From the NCBI GenBank assembly GCA_013396915.1, contig VWZL01000903.1:217629-281628 (forward strand): a DNA stretch of 64,000 nt, read 5' to 3'. The stretch's first letter is position 1, and each line of letters opens with the position of its first letter. The stretch comes from Stercorarius parasiticus (taxonomy: Eukaryota; Chordata; Aves; Charadriiformes; Stercorariidae). The notes beneath the pieces are model-generated. The model made no database searches. It had not been told where the DNA came from and saw only the letters and a list, made by a program, of their open reading frames with translations. The position numbers and the translations under genes were made by a program. This document shows positions 1 to 14,200 of this stretch, in pieces.

Positions 1-3000
1 GTGCCCTGCTTCCATTAAACAACTAGGTGTGAACTCTAGCCCAGTGGCTGTCTTCTGCCCACTGCGGCCTAAGTATTAGTCGTAGCACTTTCAAAAGCGC
101 TTTGCTCTATTGGAAATCAATGAGGTACAGGTTTCTAAGTCACTTATGCCACATATTTACAAGGTAATTGGATGAGCATGAGACAGGCTCGAAGCATAGC
201 ATGCACTGGCACCAGTCCATGTTGCAAATATATGAATGCCTTGCTAATACTGATGGATTGCCAATCTTAATGGGATCACTTTGGGACCACTGCTACTAGG
301 CATCCACAGCATCCAAGGTCCCTCATGACTCTGTGCACTTCACAGACTGGCCAACGGGCACTTTTGAGTGTTTTCTCCTGTGTACATTATGCAAACACAA
401 TCTTGTCAGTATCGGTCATGTAATGAAAAGAGTATGGGAGCTACATTATTTACATTTCACTCAAATTAAGTCTTCTGAAGAAGGAAGTGTAGGAATGTTT
501 CCATTTCTGAAGGTCTTAGGATGGCAAAAATGTTTCATGAGGTACCCAAGGGGCAGTCAAAAAAATTCACTGGCAGTCTTAATTTAAGCCTCTGATTTTT
601 GTTTTTTTCATAGCCAGCAGTCTCTTTGCCTTGTGCTTTGCTTCCACAGATGAATCTGAATGCAAAATAGGGAGAAAATACCACATGCAGAAAATGGTAA
701 CAGGTTAGAAATAACCAGCTAGGGAGATATGATTCAGCCCCGTGAGAAGGAAAATCAGGAAATTCACAAATAGTTAGGGTCCCATTTAAATAGCATGCAC
801 ACCTTTGCAAATGGACAACATACAGAACAGCCATCACATTTGAGACCTACTTTGCCTGAAAGGTAGCTGAGTAACAGTCTACTTTGGGAAAGAAGCATAA
901 ACAAGTTTTTCATATTTCTCCCCAAGAACACTACTGATTTTAGAAACCACGAGACAGATTGGAGAATGAAGTACCTTATTTACAAAGGTTGGTCACACTT
1001 CTCAGCAAGACTATTAATATTCATGATGCTTAGTGTAAGAAAAATTTAAGTATTTTTTTGCAGAGGAACAACTTGGCCAGTCTGCAACGATGTAGCTAGG
1101 GAATGATTAACAACACAAAGACTTATCAGGAGACATGCGAGAATGCTCATTCCTTAGACAAAGGAGAAACCAGTCTATACCAGCTTGGTGGTTTAACGGG
1201 AGAATGAAGGATTAACTGAGACTGGCAACCGTGGGCAATATTACCAAAAAAGGGAAGAGATAAACAGGTGAAGTAAAGGGTTTAGGAGGCGTGATGGGGA
1301 GAAGTAAACACAGGCGGAGCAAATGGGAATAGTTTTAGGCAAATCGCATATGCTGTAAACCCTGAAGTACCTAGCCAGTGCAGAAACAGGGGAGGGAAAC
1401 TTCGGTCCAGAATAGGGAATAAAAAGTTATTTCGGGAACTCAGGTGTGCCTGCTTGCTGGCACACTCATTCTTGCAAGAATTTTTAAATAAAATGTGCTT
1501 CGTATCGATCACTGCCTGAGCCGTTGTTATTGGATAAGGAGAGTTCCTGACATTAGCAGCCATCAAGAGTCGGCTTGAGGAGGACTAGTCTTAAGTTTCA
1601 CTCTCTGAAGGGTGCTGTAACCAAGTGCTATGGCTGAATCTGTGCTGTCAGCACTTGCTTACTGAACACTAGCCTTTGACGGTTCAGTGATTTGCAGCAC
1701 ATACAACATTTAAGAAGGGCATGAGCATAGCCTAGGATAGAGTTTGGCACCGTCTAAATAGGTGCTCAAGGAGTTTCTGTCAGCAAGGAGTAAAGTTTGC
1801 TGTGTACATTTGTTCCAATAAAAAGTGCTTTCAAAAAAAAACCCAAAAACCCTGGGGAAGGAACAAAACACTGTGCCCATCCCTTTTTCTCCTTCCTTCT
1901 CCCCCCGCCCCCGCCATTACTGCTCTTTACAAAGAGAGCCTATTCCTATGTGCAGATTATACCTTATTGAATGAGAAGTGCCTTCTAGAACTGAGTTACC
2001 ACTGATCAATTACTGTTGCATTTATTGATGAGCCTGAATATGACAAGATCCTCCATGTGAGACTTAATACTTCAGGCAAACAGCTTGAGTATTTGGATCT
2101 TAAGATTAGTTTTCCCTCAGTGTGTTCTTTCTTTGACTACACAATTTGAGGCTTGACTACCGGTAATTTTATTCTACATCTAGACCTCTGCTGTGCATTA
2201 TCTCCAATTCGTACCAGGCTGTGCAGCAGGGTTGCAATAGGAATAACGGGAATAAACACACTTGTGCCTTGCTCAGGTAAAAGGCTATTGTGCTAAGCCC
2301 CTACATGGTTTAGCCCCTGGAATCAGGTTTCTGTGGCACCACCCACTAGTTATGGCAAACTTTGTGTCTTTGTACATAAATAAAATGTTAATGAGATGCT
2401 AACGGCAGATGTAACCTCCTTAAACTGTCAGAAAACGAATAGGAGAGATTGGTAAAACTGAAATGCTTGGAAAAGCCTGAAGAATCACTTGTGATGCAAG
2501 TAAGTTGCTTTTCCATTAATATTTAAATGTATTTTTAGCACAAGGACAACCCATACTGATACATACCGAAAAACTAAATTGAAAATGACAGATCACCTAT
2601 AAGCACTGCCTTGAGTTTTTATTTTTTTATGTGCAGCTGCATTTCGTCAGCATTTCCCTGAGTTTTTAGGGATGCATGGGTCATCTGTGAAAACGTATTC
2701 AGAACTGAACTTTGGCAAACAATAAGGCAGCCTTGAAGCTCTTTACTTTCAGAGCTTTCAGAAAGATTACCCTAAAAAAAAGAAGAAAGTTGTTCTCACT
2801 GGTTAAAGATTTCTCAGTACAATTCGTAAGCTGGTTTGATTCAAACTGTTATTTTTCGTGAGTACTGTAATTAATGATTGACATAAGCTAATTGCTTTGG
2901 CTATATTGGAAACAGCACATTAAATTAACTACAATACTGAAAAAAAAAAACCAAAGCCTTCTTATTTTGAGAATATCTTCAAATTAATTCAATTATGAAA

Positions 3001-3945
3001 TCTCTAACCACTTCGTCCTTGCTGATCTATTTCTTCTACCTGGTTTATTTCATCTGGAGCTACCTATCCTCAGGCAGTTCTGATTTCTGTTTCATTATTT
3101 CTTTATTATGATTCTTTTCCAACTTTAAACAAAGAGATATATGCAATTTTGCTCCGCCTCAACCTATCACACTTTTTTTTTCCTCTAGCATACTCCCTCT
3201 TAGTCTATGAATTGCTTTGGAAATTATCACTTCAAGAGTTTTCTATACATTGAATTTTAATGTTGGAAAATGCAATTTGTTCTTTAAAATAATCATTAAA
3301 CATAGCTTTTTGATGAAGCCAATGGGACCAATGAATAATGCTGTCTTCTAAATACCAGCCAGTGATCTATACTCTTGCAAGATAACATGTATGTCTCCAT
3401 CAGAAATGGCAAACATAATTAGTTCCCATGAGCACTCAGAAATATCTTTCTATTCTCATGATATCTATTATGATACTACCCATGAATTATTAATTTTAAG
3501 TGGTTTTAATCAAGGCCTGGGTGATTTAATGTAGTAGACAGTACTATGAAAACATTTCTGACACAGTTCCATAGATGTGAAAATACATAAACATAAAAGA
3601 TAACTCTTAGTACTGAAGCAATATATGAGGTTAGCAGCTCAAGATTCTAAACCTGTGATTTGGTTAAACTTGGTATATATATTGTTCCTTGCCATCTCAC
3701 CCTCTCAACCTTGCAGTAATGAACTTCAGCAATAATTGATATTCTTACATCTACTCCATCCTTGAATGGATCTCTATACAGTCCCATAATAATTCAGACT
3801 CAAAAAGAAAACAAAAAGATGAAGTGGAGGCCAAGATAGTCAGGATTATTGCTTATTACAGACAGGCAGTCCAGAATCTGAAACTCCTAATCTACCTATG
3901 ATATTTCTAATGTAATAAAATTGGATGATTATAAGCAAGAACAGC

Positions 3946-3975
3946 TCTAAATCTAAATCTAAAACTAAATCTAAA
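3946..3975 (+). repeat. Hexanucleotide microsatellite (TCTAAA)5
   Basis: Five tandem TCTAAA-type units, the fourth reading ACTAAA. It resembles a short degenerate telomere-like hexamer, but the phase and sequence differ from TTAGGG, so it is best called a simple repeat. Confidence 0.85.
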
Positions 3976-4789
3976 GTTCTAATTCTGGCACGTTCCCTTT
4001 TCAGTTGTTGTACATCTTTTCCCTTGTAAAACCTTTTTGAAGAAAAGTGCCATTCTTTTATGTTGGCCTGTCCTGCTAAATGATGTTCTTCAGGTTCTCT
4101 CTTGCAGTGATTATATAGGGTAATTCTTTAAACAGGTTCATGTCAAAACCAGCAGACTACAATGTTACGAGCAGAAACCTTCTTTTTTTGTTCCCTGTGT
4201 TCTGCAAGAGTCTTTCAGTACAGAGCAGTGCATTCTTAACAGAGACTGCCTTGATTTTCCCTGCAGGAGCCTATCAAGTCTCACAAAGCCTGAAGCCCTA
4301 CCAACAGGGAATATTACATTTTTGGCAGTTCCTTCCAGACAGCAATGAATGACAAAAGCCAAAATGGTCAAAGCTTCATGGTTCTTGCATTTAGGAGGTT
4401 GGTTGCTTGTTTGTGAAAACATAAGCAGCTTAATTTCTTGATTTTCATCTGAAGTTTTGCTAGATTTAATGGCCTCTATTGAATCTATCCACTTCCTGAT
4501 TGAAAAAGATCCTCCTGAACATTTTCTTTCTTTACTTTATTTGCAGGCCATCCTGCAGCCCTATGGATACCTGAGTGCAGTGACTGACACTGTCTATGGT
4601 CATTTAGCACCCAATTCCAGAAAAGGACAAAACACAGACATTTTGCCATGGGTTCATAAGCATTTTGTTGGCAGCAGAGAATTGGTGAGATCTGAGGGTC
4701 TTGGACTCCCTTCCAGGCTCTGAACAGCAATGTAGTCTTTCTACCAAGCTTGATATATTCCACATCTGTCCAAAGCCTTTTCTCATTCA

Positions 4790-5125
4790 CAGCTCTGACT
4801 TTCTAGCTGGTTTATGCAATCATCTCCAGCACGAGTTCACCAGCTTCTCATCCCAGTCCCAGCCTCCTCATTCCTGCCATCTCCCTTTCCCCTGTGCCCC
4901 AGTCTTTCCTATGCTGCATGGCTCCATTTCCTACAACAGAATTTTTCTTGTCCAGCCTTCCCCAAAATCCTTCTCTGTTTTTAATTTTCCTCTTCTCAAG
5001 GGCTTGTAGTCCCGTCTTTCCAGCTTCGCCTCACCCTGGGTATTAGTGCCCTTGTCCCACCAGTTCCAGCCCCTGATCCGAGCTTCCAGTTTCTCATCAT
5101 TTCCCAGCTCTGTCTTCCCTTGGAA
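4790..5125 (+). repeat. Pyrimidine-rich block, possible degraded repeat
   Basis: About 330 bases with strong C and T excess on the plus strand. Motifs of the form CCCAGTCCCAGCC, TTCCAGC and TTTCTCATC recur, for example near 4835-4866 and 5075-5110. An open frame runs along the plus strand, but its residues are low-complexity serine, proline, phenylalanine and leucine, as expected from pyrimidine-rich DNA, so I do not call a gene. It may be an old interspersed repeat whose family I cannot name. Confidence 0.4.
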
Positions 5126-6097
5126 ACTTTTAAGATTGTTTAATGCATTTATTAATGAACTGTGAACAGTAATGCGGCAAAATCACCAAATGAGGCATGC
5201 TTTTAGATTAATTAAGTTTGGAGAAAAATATGGCCTGGAAAAGAGGATTCCTTTCCTCCTGGACTTAGAGGGCATTTTTACGTTTCTCCTTGAGTGTGAT
5301 CTCCTGGCCAGAGGGAGCCTGGACTGAGCCCACAAACTTTTCAAACACAGAGTGAGGCAAGGTATTCTCCCTGGAAAGCTGCCATGCTGGATTTATTAAC
5401 TCTAAGGTACAAGCTCTTCCTTGCATGCCTTAACTCACAGGGTGACCTCATGCCGGTGGAGTGAGGACATTTTAAACTTAACTAGCCCTCTTCCTCAAAA
5501 TTATTTCTTTCAGTATAAATCTATTTCCACAATTTTGTATTATTTCAACTCTTCTTTGTTTTACTTTTAGGGTGAAATCTTTAGGAAGCACAAACCAAAG
5601 CATTAAACAGAATATTTAAGCGACCAAAACTGATTAGAATTTAGCTACTTAAATGGACAGGCAGGAGACTGGACCATAGTCTTATAAACGTCAGGGCAGG
5701 CCTGTTTATGATTTATATTGTTGGATTACATATTTAAAGAAAAAGGGAGCAGAGGGCTAGACATCTTCTCAACACTTCACTTACCATTAAATCAATATTT
5801 CATGAAAATATTTCCAGGTGCTTAAGCATTTCCACTATAAGATTATACAGAGTTTTAATCATGTTTGGGTGGCTGAACATGTTTGATTAATAAAACTCCC
5901 ACTTTTCATTATTAATGCTAAGGTTGTCAACTTAGTGAAAACTCTGAATCGGAAAATCAAAGCTGGAAATCAGCAGAGACCCTGTAATACTAATGCTTGA
6001 GGCTGCATTTACATGGAATTGCAGAGGGAGAAAACTGCATTTTATCATCAATAAAAACAGTACATCTTTAATTCCACAGACACTGTTATAAAGAGGT

Positions 6098-6153
6098 TTT
6101 TCCTGGGTTTTGGGTTTTGGGTTTAGTTATTTTTTTTGTTTTGTTTTTTCTTT
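6098..6153 (+). repeat. T-rich low-complexity tract with three GGG runs
   Basis: Three GGG runs separated by TTTT (6105-6121) are followed by a long T-rich stretch with G interruptions. Only three G runs are present, one short of a standard intramolecular quadruplex. Confidence 0.75.
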
Positions 6154-8132
6154 CTCTTTTCTTTAAGCATATTTAACTGGAACTAAATGCATATCTCAAA
6201 GTTTATATATTATAGCTGAACAAGTAAATCTTCCTCTCCCTATTTCTTCCTTCAGTCTCCAATTATGTAGATCACTTCACGTTCAGTTTTTGCAGTAAAA
6301 AAATGGCATAAATGCATCTATAGTAGGAAATCAGTACATTTAAATGCTATATAGTTAGAATGTTCTCTTGCCTTTTTATGAAGTCATGTAAATTCTGGTA
6401 AAATAATTTAAATATTACATTCCGATTGGCTGTTATTTTGACATCCCCCTTAACCTGACCTAAGTTACCACACTAAATTCACGAGAGAAGAGAACATATA
6501 CCCCATCTCCTCTCTTTATTCTTGTTTTCCTGATTTCAGTGGTTTTCCTATAACATATATCTATCTATAGATCATATTCCACAAAGGTCCCTACAAGTAG
6601 TGTGAACACACAAGACAACATGCATCTTAAGCAGTTTGCCAAATCGATTTTACAGCATAAAAAGCTGCAGGTGTTCAAAGACAAAAAATAATAAAAAAAA
6701 AAGAAAAAAGAAAAAGTGGAGGGAAGAAAACCTTTAAAAGTTCACTTTCTAATGCAACCCTTTAAAAATAGGTTTGATTTCTCTTTTTGAGAGGAAGTGA
6801 TTTAAAAATCCAGTGTTCCGAACTGTACGTCTCATAATATGAAGTGGTGGGAAACAGGGCAGACAAGGGGAAAACAAAGTACACCAAGGAAAGCTAATCA
6901 GGTTGAAATATTGCTATTTTTATCTATTGGCAAACTGTGAGTAGTTTGAGTCACTTCTGATTCAGAACAGCAGTAACCCCGTGATCACAGTCCCCCATCA
7001 GAAAAGGACTGGGAACTGGTCGGGTAATTAAGGAAAAGAGAATTTCTTCTTTGGAAGAGGGAAAACCTTTCATGATGCATAATACTACTGAATCTTAACT
7101 CCTCACTAGGATGCCTTCTGATTGCTTTCAGAAGAAACCTGGTTCACAAATAGGGATTACTAAAGCTAGAGTCAATTTCTGGCTTTGTTGAATACTTGTG
7201 TTTATGGGCAGTTCATTTCACCTTTGCTTCTCGCTTTGATGAACGTTTAATGATCTTGTGCAAAATTTACTTTGTTCTGCTTTTGTCTATCTTTTCCTTC
7301 TACAGCAGAAACTCTCTAAGGTAAAGGGAATCAGGCTTATTGAATTTCTTTGTCCATGCCCATAAATCCTTTCAGAGTTAACACAATCCTGTAATTTTGC
7401 CTAGTGCAAAAGCCACTGAGCTCTTTTTCTTAAGATAAAACTTCACTACAAATCGAAAAGGTTCCTAAGACATTCCATGTGCTGTAGTTTGCTCAATCAT
7501 TATATTAATAGCTTTGTGCACTGTGGAATCAGCCCAAAGTGGAGGGAGAAAAGCAGATGTGTTGCCAGTAAGGGATACTGAACACTCCAGAGCCCTATTA
7601 AACCCATTGCCTGTGTCTATGCCCAGTTTGGAGGGTGGCAAATAGAACCAGGAGAATGTGCATGGTTCTCATGTGGTGATGGTGTCACGCCTCTGTGTAA
7701 GGAAAGAATGGCAAGGTCTGAGCTAAAAAACCACAATAGCCAAGAACAAGGCAAGAGGTCTGGAGCAAATGTGCAAAAAAGAATAAAGGTCTTACTCAGC
7801 ACGTGTTCAAATTAAAGTAAAAGCAAAGCCCCAAACCCACCTTAAAAGAAAGACAGCAGTACTGAGAGAAAATGTTTTTTGTGACAAAAAAGTGGGAAGG
7901 AAAAAAAAAGAAACACGCAAAGATGCCTGAAGACTAGGTGTGGAAAGGTAAACTGGCTTTGACATCTTGGAGTGGAATTGGCATAAAACTGGTCAAAGCA
8001 GAGATAACCCAACATTTTTGACCACATCTAAATCAGCACAGTGAGATTATAAGTGATTGTTACTATTTACAGTGTCTGTGGTGGTTTTGATCCAATACCA
8101 GGATCTATAAACTGTACTTTTGTTGAACCCTA

Positions 8133-8213
8133 TCCCATGATAGGGGGTTGGAACTAGATGATCTTTAAGGTCCCTTCCAACCCAAACCATTCTATTATTC
8201 TATGATTCTATGA
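8133..8213 (+). mobile_element. CR1 LINE 3' end, short truncated copy
   Basis: The sequence has the CR1 3' UTR signature: GGGGGTTGGAACTAGATGAT, then GGTCCCTTCCAACCC, then a tail of ATTCTATG units. About 80 bp remain, a heavily 5'-truncated insertion on the plus strand, antisense to GABRG3. It contains no coding part. Confidence 0.9.
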
Positions 8214-11200
8214 CTAAAATTTTAAGACTGTAATTAAGAAATGTGATGGGCTAAAGAAGACTTCATCCCCTTTTTGATTAACATAGCATTTTCAAACTGA
8301 CCTTGAGTACTGCCAACTGGATTTGTTATTTGTTTAGTATTTGTTGAATAGCTTCAATAAATAATTTAACAATAAAATTATTAAAAATCCCTGTATGATA
8401 TATTGACTGAAACTGCATTGGCTGTGATTTAATTGGATGACAGTTTTCCTAAATGGGAGAATAACAAATGACTTTAAGAATAAAGCAAAGCCAAAGTAAC
8501 AAAAATGGCAAAACCTGGTGATAATGTACTCAAAGATTCATGAGCTACATGAATCAAAAACATGCATGCAATGAAAAAATCTCCAACATTATTCTTTTCA
8601 TTTTCTTACTCAACTCTACACTGGATTGACTTATGGCCTTTTTTACTTACAGAAATTCATATGACATAATATGAGATGAAGGCATTTCTGAAATACATAA
8701 TGCTAAAATTACTTCGTTGTCACTGCCTTTCAGAGTAACTTTCTGAAGAAAAGCTGAAAATGGTAACAGCATCTTACATCTACTTTATGGGATCAGCTGG
8801 AAGCTTACAGTAAGCAGACAATAAATTAATTTTGTGTCTTTTTTTTTTAAGCCAGTATCAGTACTAAAAAAACCACTTCCAAATACTAATTATAGGGTTG
8901 CACAAAAATCTTACACTCAAAGAGAGATTACCTCAAGAAAATGGAGGACTGCAGACTTCAAAATTCTTTTTTTTTTCATCAGTAGAAACACTGATTGTCC
9001 CTAAGTATGCAAAGTTACATTTACAATATTCTTCAACCAATTATTATTTCCAGAAGTTGCAATGCTTGAGATCTGATTTTTTTCTTGTCAATTTGTTAAA
9101 CACTTTGGGAAGCAGTGGAGGAAAATGGGCATTTATGTATGAATTTCAGAACTGCAAGAAAATGTTCACAAATTATCTTATAATGCAATGCTTAATAGGG
9201 TATTAGTAGGACTGAAACTGTTTCAGCATGTTATTGTTGGTTCGATCTTTGATAGAACTACAAGAGTAAATTCTTCTTTCCTCAGGATGACTGTGGATGT
9301 AGAACAACTGCCAGCAGTGCTCCTATTATAGAAATCGTTTTGAGTATAGGCCAAAAAAGGGGTATATTGGCAGTTCAATATCAAAGACAATCAGAAGTTA
9401 CTGAAAACAAGAGCAATGAAAAATGTAATGTTTGCTATGATTTGTAAACTTGTCTGGAGTTCCCCTGTCCTAAGAAGTTTTTTTGCCATAAAATTGTCAG
9501 GTTTTGCACAAAGAAATTAAATCTGTTTAAGGTGCAGTTTTATTTTAAGGTTGTGACAATGGTAAAACTTTATATTATATTTTAAGAAATCCTCAATTCC
9601 TAGATGATAGGATATTTATTAGCATCCTGTAATCCTGTTCTCTGTGCATCTCACCATGGATCTAACTTTTAAACATATGCTGTTAGAGGATGGGATTAAG
9701 CACCATTTGCAATGGGTCTTAGCCTGAAATGAGTTGTGAGCCTACTGCTGAGCTAAAGGGGCTTCTGTTATCTCAGATGACATGGCTGAACCCCAACTTT
9801 CTACACCTGTAAATCACAGTGCAGAATGTCAAAACCAAAACGGCTTCCAGTTACTTTATTTGCTGCTAGAAGAATCTAAAGGTCAGCTCTGCACCTTTGT
9901 TAGTGTTCCCTGAGGGTGATGGAGGGAGCTTTTGTCAGCCTGGTACTGAGAGTACTCTTCAAGGATGCACTTGATTGCAAAGGGTATGGTCCCACCACAC
10001 CATTCAGCTTTCCAGCTTCAATTTTTCTGATGACTTCAAGCAGAAAAGATACCCCAGGATTGCTCCTTGAAGGTTTCTGATGATGCCTGTCCCAAGAGAA
10101 GACACAGCTTGGAGGCAGCTTGAGTTTAAAAAAAAATAAAATAATTCCAGGTGTGTAAGCCAGCAGCGACCTGATGTTCAGAATTTGCTGAGGGGATCCT
10201 TGCAGGCAATGTGGAAACCTGTCCAGGGGCTCATTTTTTTCAGTCGTGCTGCTCAGGATGTGTCCTTAGAAATTAATCTCTGTATTCATATAATTAAAAA
10301 TAAGCTGCAATAAGGTTTTCTTCACATTTGAATGTGCTCCTGTCTTTATCTATTGTGTTAACACAGGCAACATTTACCAAGTTTTCCTCCTTTCCTTTAG
10401 AAAAACAAACAGACCAGCCCTCTCTCAGTGGAGGAATGGAAGAATAAGGATAAAAGACAGAGTTTGGAAAGGGAGCGTGTAAATTGGTATTACTAGAACA
10501 GACATTTTAATCAATGTTTTATATTAATAGACATTTGTTTAACTGTATTTTTTTTCTGGGAGGTATCCTTATTAAAAAATTGGCTAGGTGGAGATAAATA
10601 CAAACCAAATTGGACCAAAACAAATTAAAACTATGATCTGCATATTTGGCTTCAGGTTTGCCTATAGACTTGCATTATTTTGACAGGTGTCCTACTACAT
10701 TAGGAAGATGTATGGGAATTTCAATACACTTTCAACATCTTTATGTCCTTCATAGCAACCTGTGTCTAGGGAACGATGTATAAGATGCATATTTTTTTTT
10801 CCCTTCAAGCTGCTTTGTAATTCTTCTGTGATTCTCCTACTTCATTATTCTAAGAAAATTTCTGTTTTGAACCAATAGCATTAAAGGAATAATTTGGCAC
10901 ACTGTTTATAATATGCAAAAGACGTGCCCGAAGCTGTGTACATGAAGAACAGAAAACTCTTCAGATGTTTTTTCACTCTAACTGCTCCTACTTGTAGGAG
11001 GTCTGCAATTAACTTTGGTACTGACTCGAATTAGAATGTGGGTGGTGGTTCTGCACTTCTCAGATGAAAATCTGTATTTTATACTTACCTAAAAATAAAC
11101 TGTTCTCCTTTGGTATAACACTGTACATTGACTTCTTTTGGGGGGAGGGGTGCTGGAAGGGGGTGTCCCCAGGTCCAAGACACACTTGAAAGATTTGTAC

Positions 11201-14200
11201 AAGCTTAAGGGAACTCACTGCAGTTGCAGACACCTAAAACAACCAAAACAGGAGTACCTGTGGATTGTTTCTGTTAAAGAAATATAATGTAGATGGTATT
11301 GTGAACCCCTTGCACCGGGGAGTCCTCGATCTTCAGCATAGCTAAATGTAGTCTCCCAAATGCCAGTCTTTAGGGGTCATGTCAGAATGAAAATTTTAAT
11401 TTTCCTCTCCACTGAGAATAAATACAAGATGGTAAATTCTGAGAAACAGTGAAAGGTTTTGAAAGAGAGGCATACACGAAAATACCCTGCTATCATGCAG
11501 AATTATCCTATATAGGGATATTGCCTACTATTATAGTTCTACCACTGTTTTATATAACTGACTCACTTGCAAGGCTCATACGAGAAGGTGACGTATTCAA
11601 GAGGATTCATCTGTTCAGAAGTACAAGGACATCAGCAGAACTTAGTAAAAGACACGAGAGTGTTTTGAGATCCTTGTCCTAATACCACCTTCCTGTACTC
11701 TTGGGATTATATATTTTACTTCTATGAAGCGATAAAACTTTAGTCTATACCTTCAGTTTGTCTCAAGATGACTATGATTAACTTTCTCTCATGTAATGAG
11801 TGACAGTCTGTGTGGTGTCTTCTGCCAAAATTATTTTGTAAACACCGCAGTGCATTATGACTGATGCCAGCCCAGATTTCTGTCACTGCCAGACTGCTGC
11901 ACCCAGCTGCCAAGGGTTCACCTTTGGTTCTCCGTGGGATGCTGTCGCAGCCCTGGTCATGGCAGGCTTCCTTACATTTCAGGAATGCTCTCTCATGTTA
12001 TCCCATATCATTACTTTGGTTGCATTTGCTGGAAGATTTGGAAACTTGCTAAACACTTATTCTTGTACTGTACCATTTCCTTTGCGACCTGACAGCGCAG
12101 CTCATATTTGACAGACTCTCTGGCAGGTAATGGTAAGACGCATATTGGCTTCAGTAGGTGGTGGATAAACCCAGCATCAGGCAACTAATCATAGAAGATA
12201 TTTTGGTTCTTGCCAGCGTAACTAGGAAGCAGAAGGTGTTGACTGAAATGGAGTTGTTATTATTATGAACAGGACCTATATGTTGTGAACATTAGCTGCA
12301 GAAAAGGGTCCTAGAGGCAAAGAGCCTCTAAGACCCCATGGAAGAAATCAGGAAACATGACTCCAATGGGAAAGAGTAAGGCTGCAATTTAGAGAGATCT
12401 TGCTAGCACGTAACTAATCTGTGCTGCACTTTTTCTAAGGTATGGCAAATTAAAATCTAAAAAGACACTTAGCACCTTTCCGTGACATGTGAATAGTCGC
12501 CCCATTCTGTATCTTAAAATTCTCATTAAGATTGTAGATTCAGCAGTGAATAAAATATAAAATATCCTGTGCAATACTGTGAGTTTTAAATTAAGTACAA
12601 TTGCTGCTTGTGAAAGACTTTCAGATAACATTGTAGGAATCCTGGGCAAAGGCCAAACCTTCACACTTTGCATTAATATAAAACTTTTGATTGAGTCAAC
12701 CATAAATCACCAATACAGTGGTGTAATGACACAGCAGTACTTCCACAGAAGTAGGAAAAAAAGACAGAGGTGCTGGAATAGCAAAAGTCTTGAAACTTGT
12801 TCTCAGCTGTATAAATGCAAAGAGGCTCACAGTTCTTATAGGTCTTTCCACCCCCATTGCGGTGACATTAATGCCAGAAATTCTATCATCAATCTGCCCT
12901 GTAGGTCAGAAAATCTCGAGACATCTTTCACAATTTGAGTCAAAATATTCTGTCTACACTGTGTACCTCTTTAGAAGTAAATACAATTTATCAACCCAAT
13001 TCTGCTTTGTATCTTGTGTATTAAAGACACTCGCAAAGCCATTCTGACTGCAGTCATGGTGTCTCTTCTATGGAAATACTTCCCACCCTCCCTACTGCTT
13101 TTGCCACCACAGGCAGCTTGCTGTTTACTGCCTTTATAAACATAGTCCTGTAGACCAAGGGTTGGACTCCTAAGGGCCTGGCTATCACGCACACAGCGGT
13201 GCAAATTCTCACTTAGCAATCCCTGGCCACACAATCGTCCCCACAGACCCAATTTTGCCATGGCTCTCTGCAGCAAGTGGGGGACCTGGGCATCTCAGAA
13301 TGAATCCATGAAAGCCAGCAGCTTACCAGTTTCATCTAAGTTGGGCAGGAAAAAGTGCAGATGAGGAGAAGTCGCTGCTAGGAAGGCCTCTGTTGCTATG
13401 AAAAACGTCACAACTGTGTTCTTTTGAAGTAAGGAGCCAAAATAATTTTCCATTGCTAACAGATGAGTGAATGAGGACATCGATTCAAGAACCTCTTGAA
13501 GTTAGACACATACAAAACTTCCAAAATATGGCTTTATCAGATAAAAACCTCAGCTGAGGAAAACCTTATGGAAAAAGATTGTGTGTTTTTTTCCATACAT
13601 CCGTATTTTCATCCATAAAGATGAAAATCTTCACAAAGGAGAACCTGAGGTCCTTTAATGAGGACAACTGGGTATTTTTTTAAGGGAGAAATAGCTTCTT
13701 ATTGAAATTTTCCCTTAAGAAAAAAAAAGGAGTCAAATACCTGCCTCCAAGTCTTCCACTGTCTATTTTTTTTTTTTAATTTTTGCTTCTACCATAAAGT
13801 AAAGTTACTTTATTTCTGATCTCTCTCGCCATTTGCAGCAGTAGGGCCTATACAAAGGACACTAAGCATTTATCTCCGCAAGGCAAAGCATAAGAATTAA
13901 GCCAGTCATATGCGCCGTTCTTCCAAACTTATAAAATATGGAGAGGAATAATATCCTCTCCACTCCTCTTTTTCTAATTATCTTTTGTACTGTTTGTAAA
14001 CAGAAGAAGAAACATGTTTTTAGAGCATGCTATACTTAGCCCACTGGTATATCGATAAGCTGAGCTTTCTCTAGTTTCTAGTGACTGAAGAGTTACTCAT
14101 ATTAAATAGCCAGTTCCAGGCTTCTGCATTGCAGGATATGATCCCAGGCCAGCATCAGGGAAAACCTCCACTAACTGTAGTAGGCTGTTGATCAAGTTAT

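Noticed and set aside
6105..6121. Possible G-quadruplex
   Set aside because: Only three GGG runs are present, and the fourth needed for an intramolecular structure is missing.
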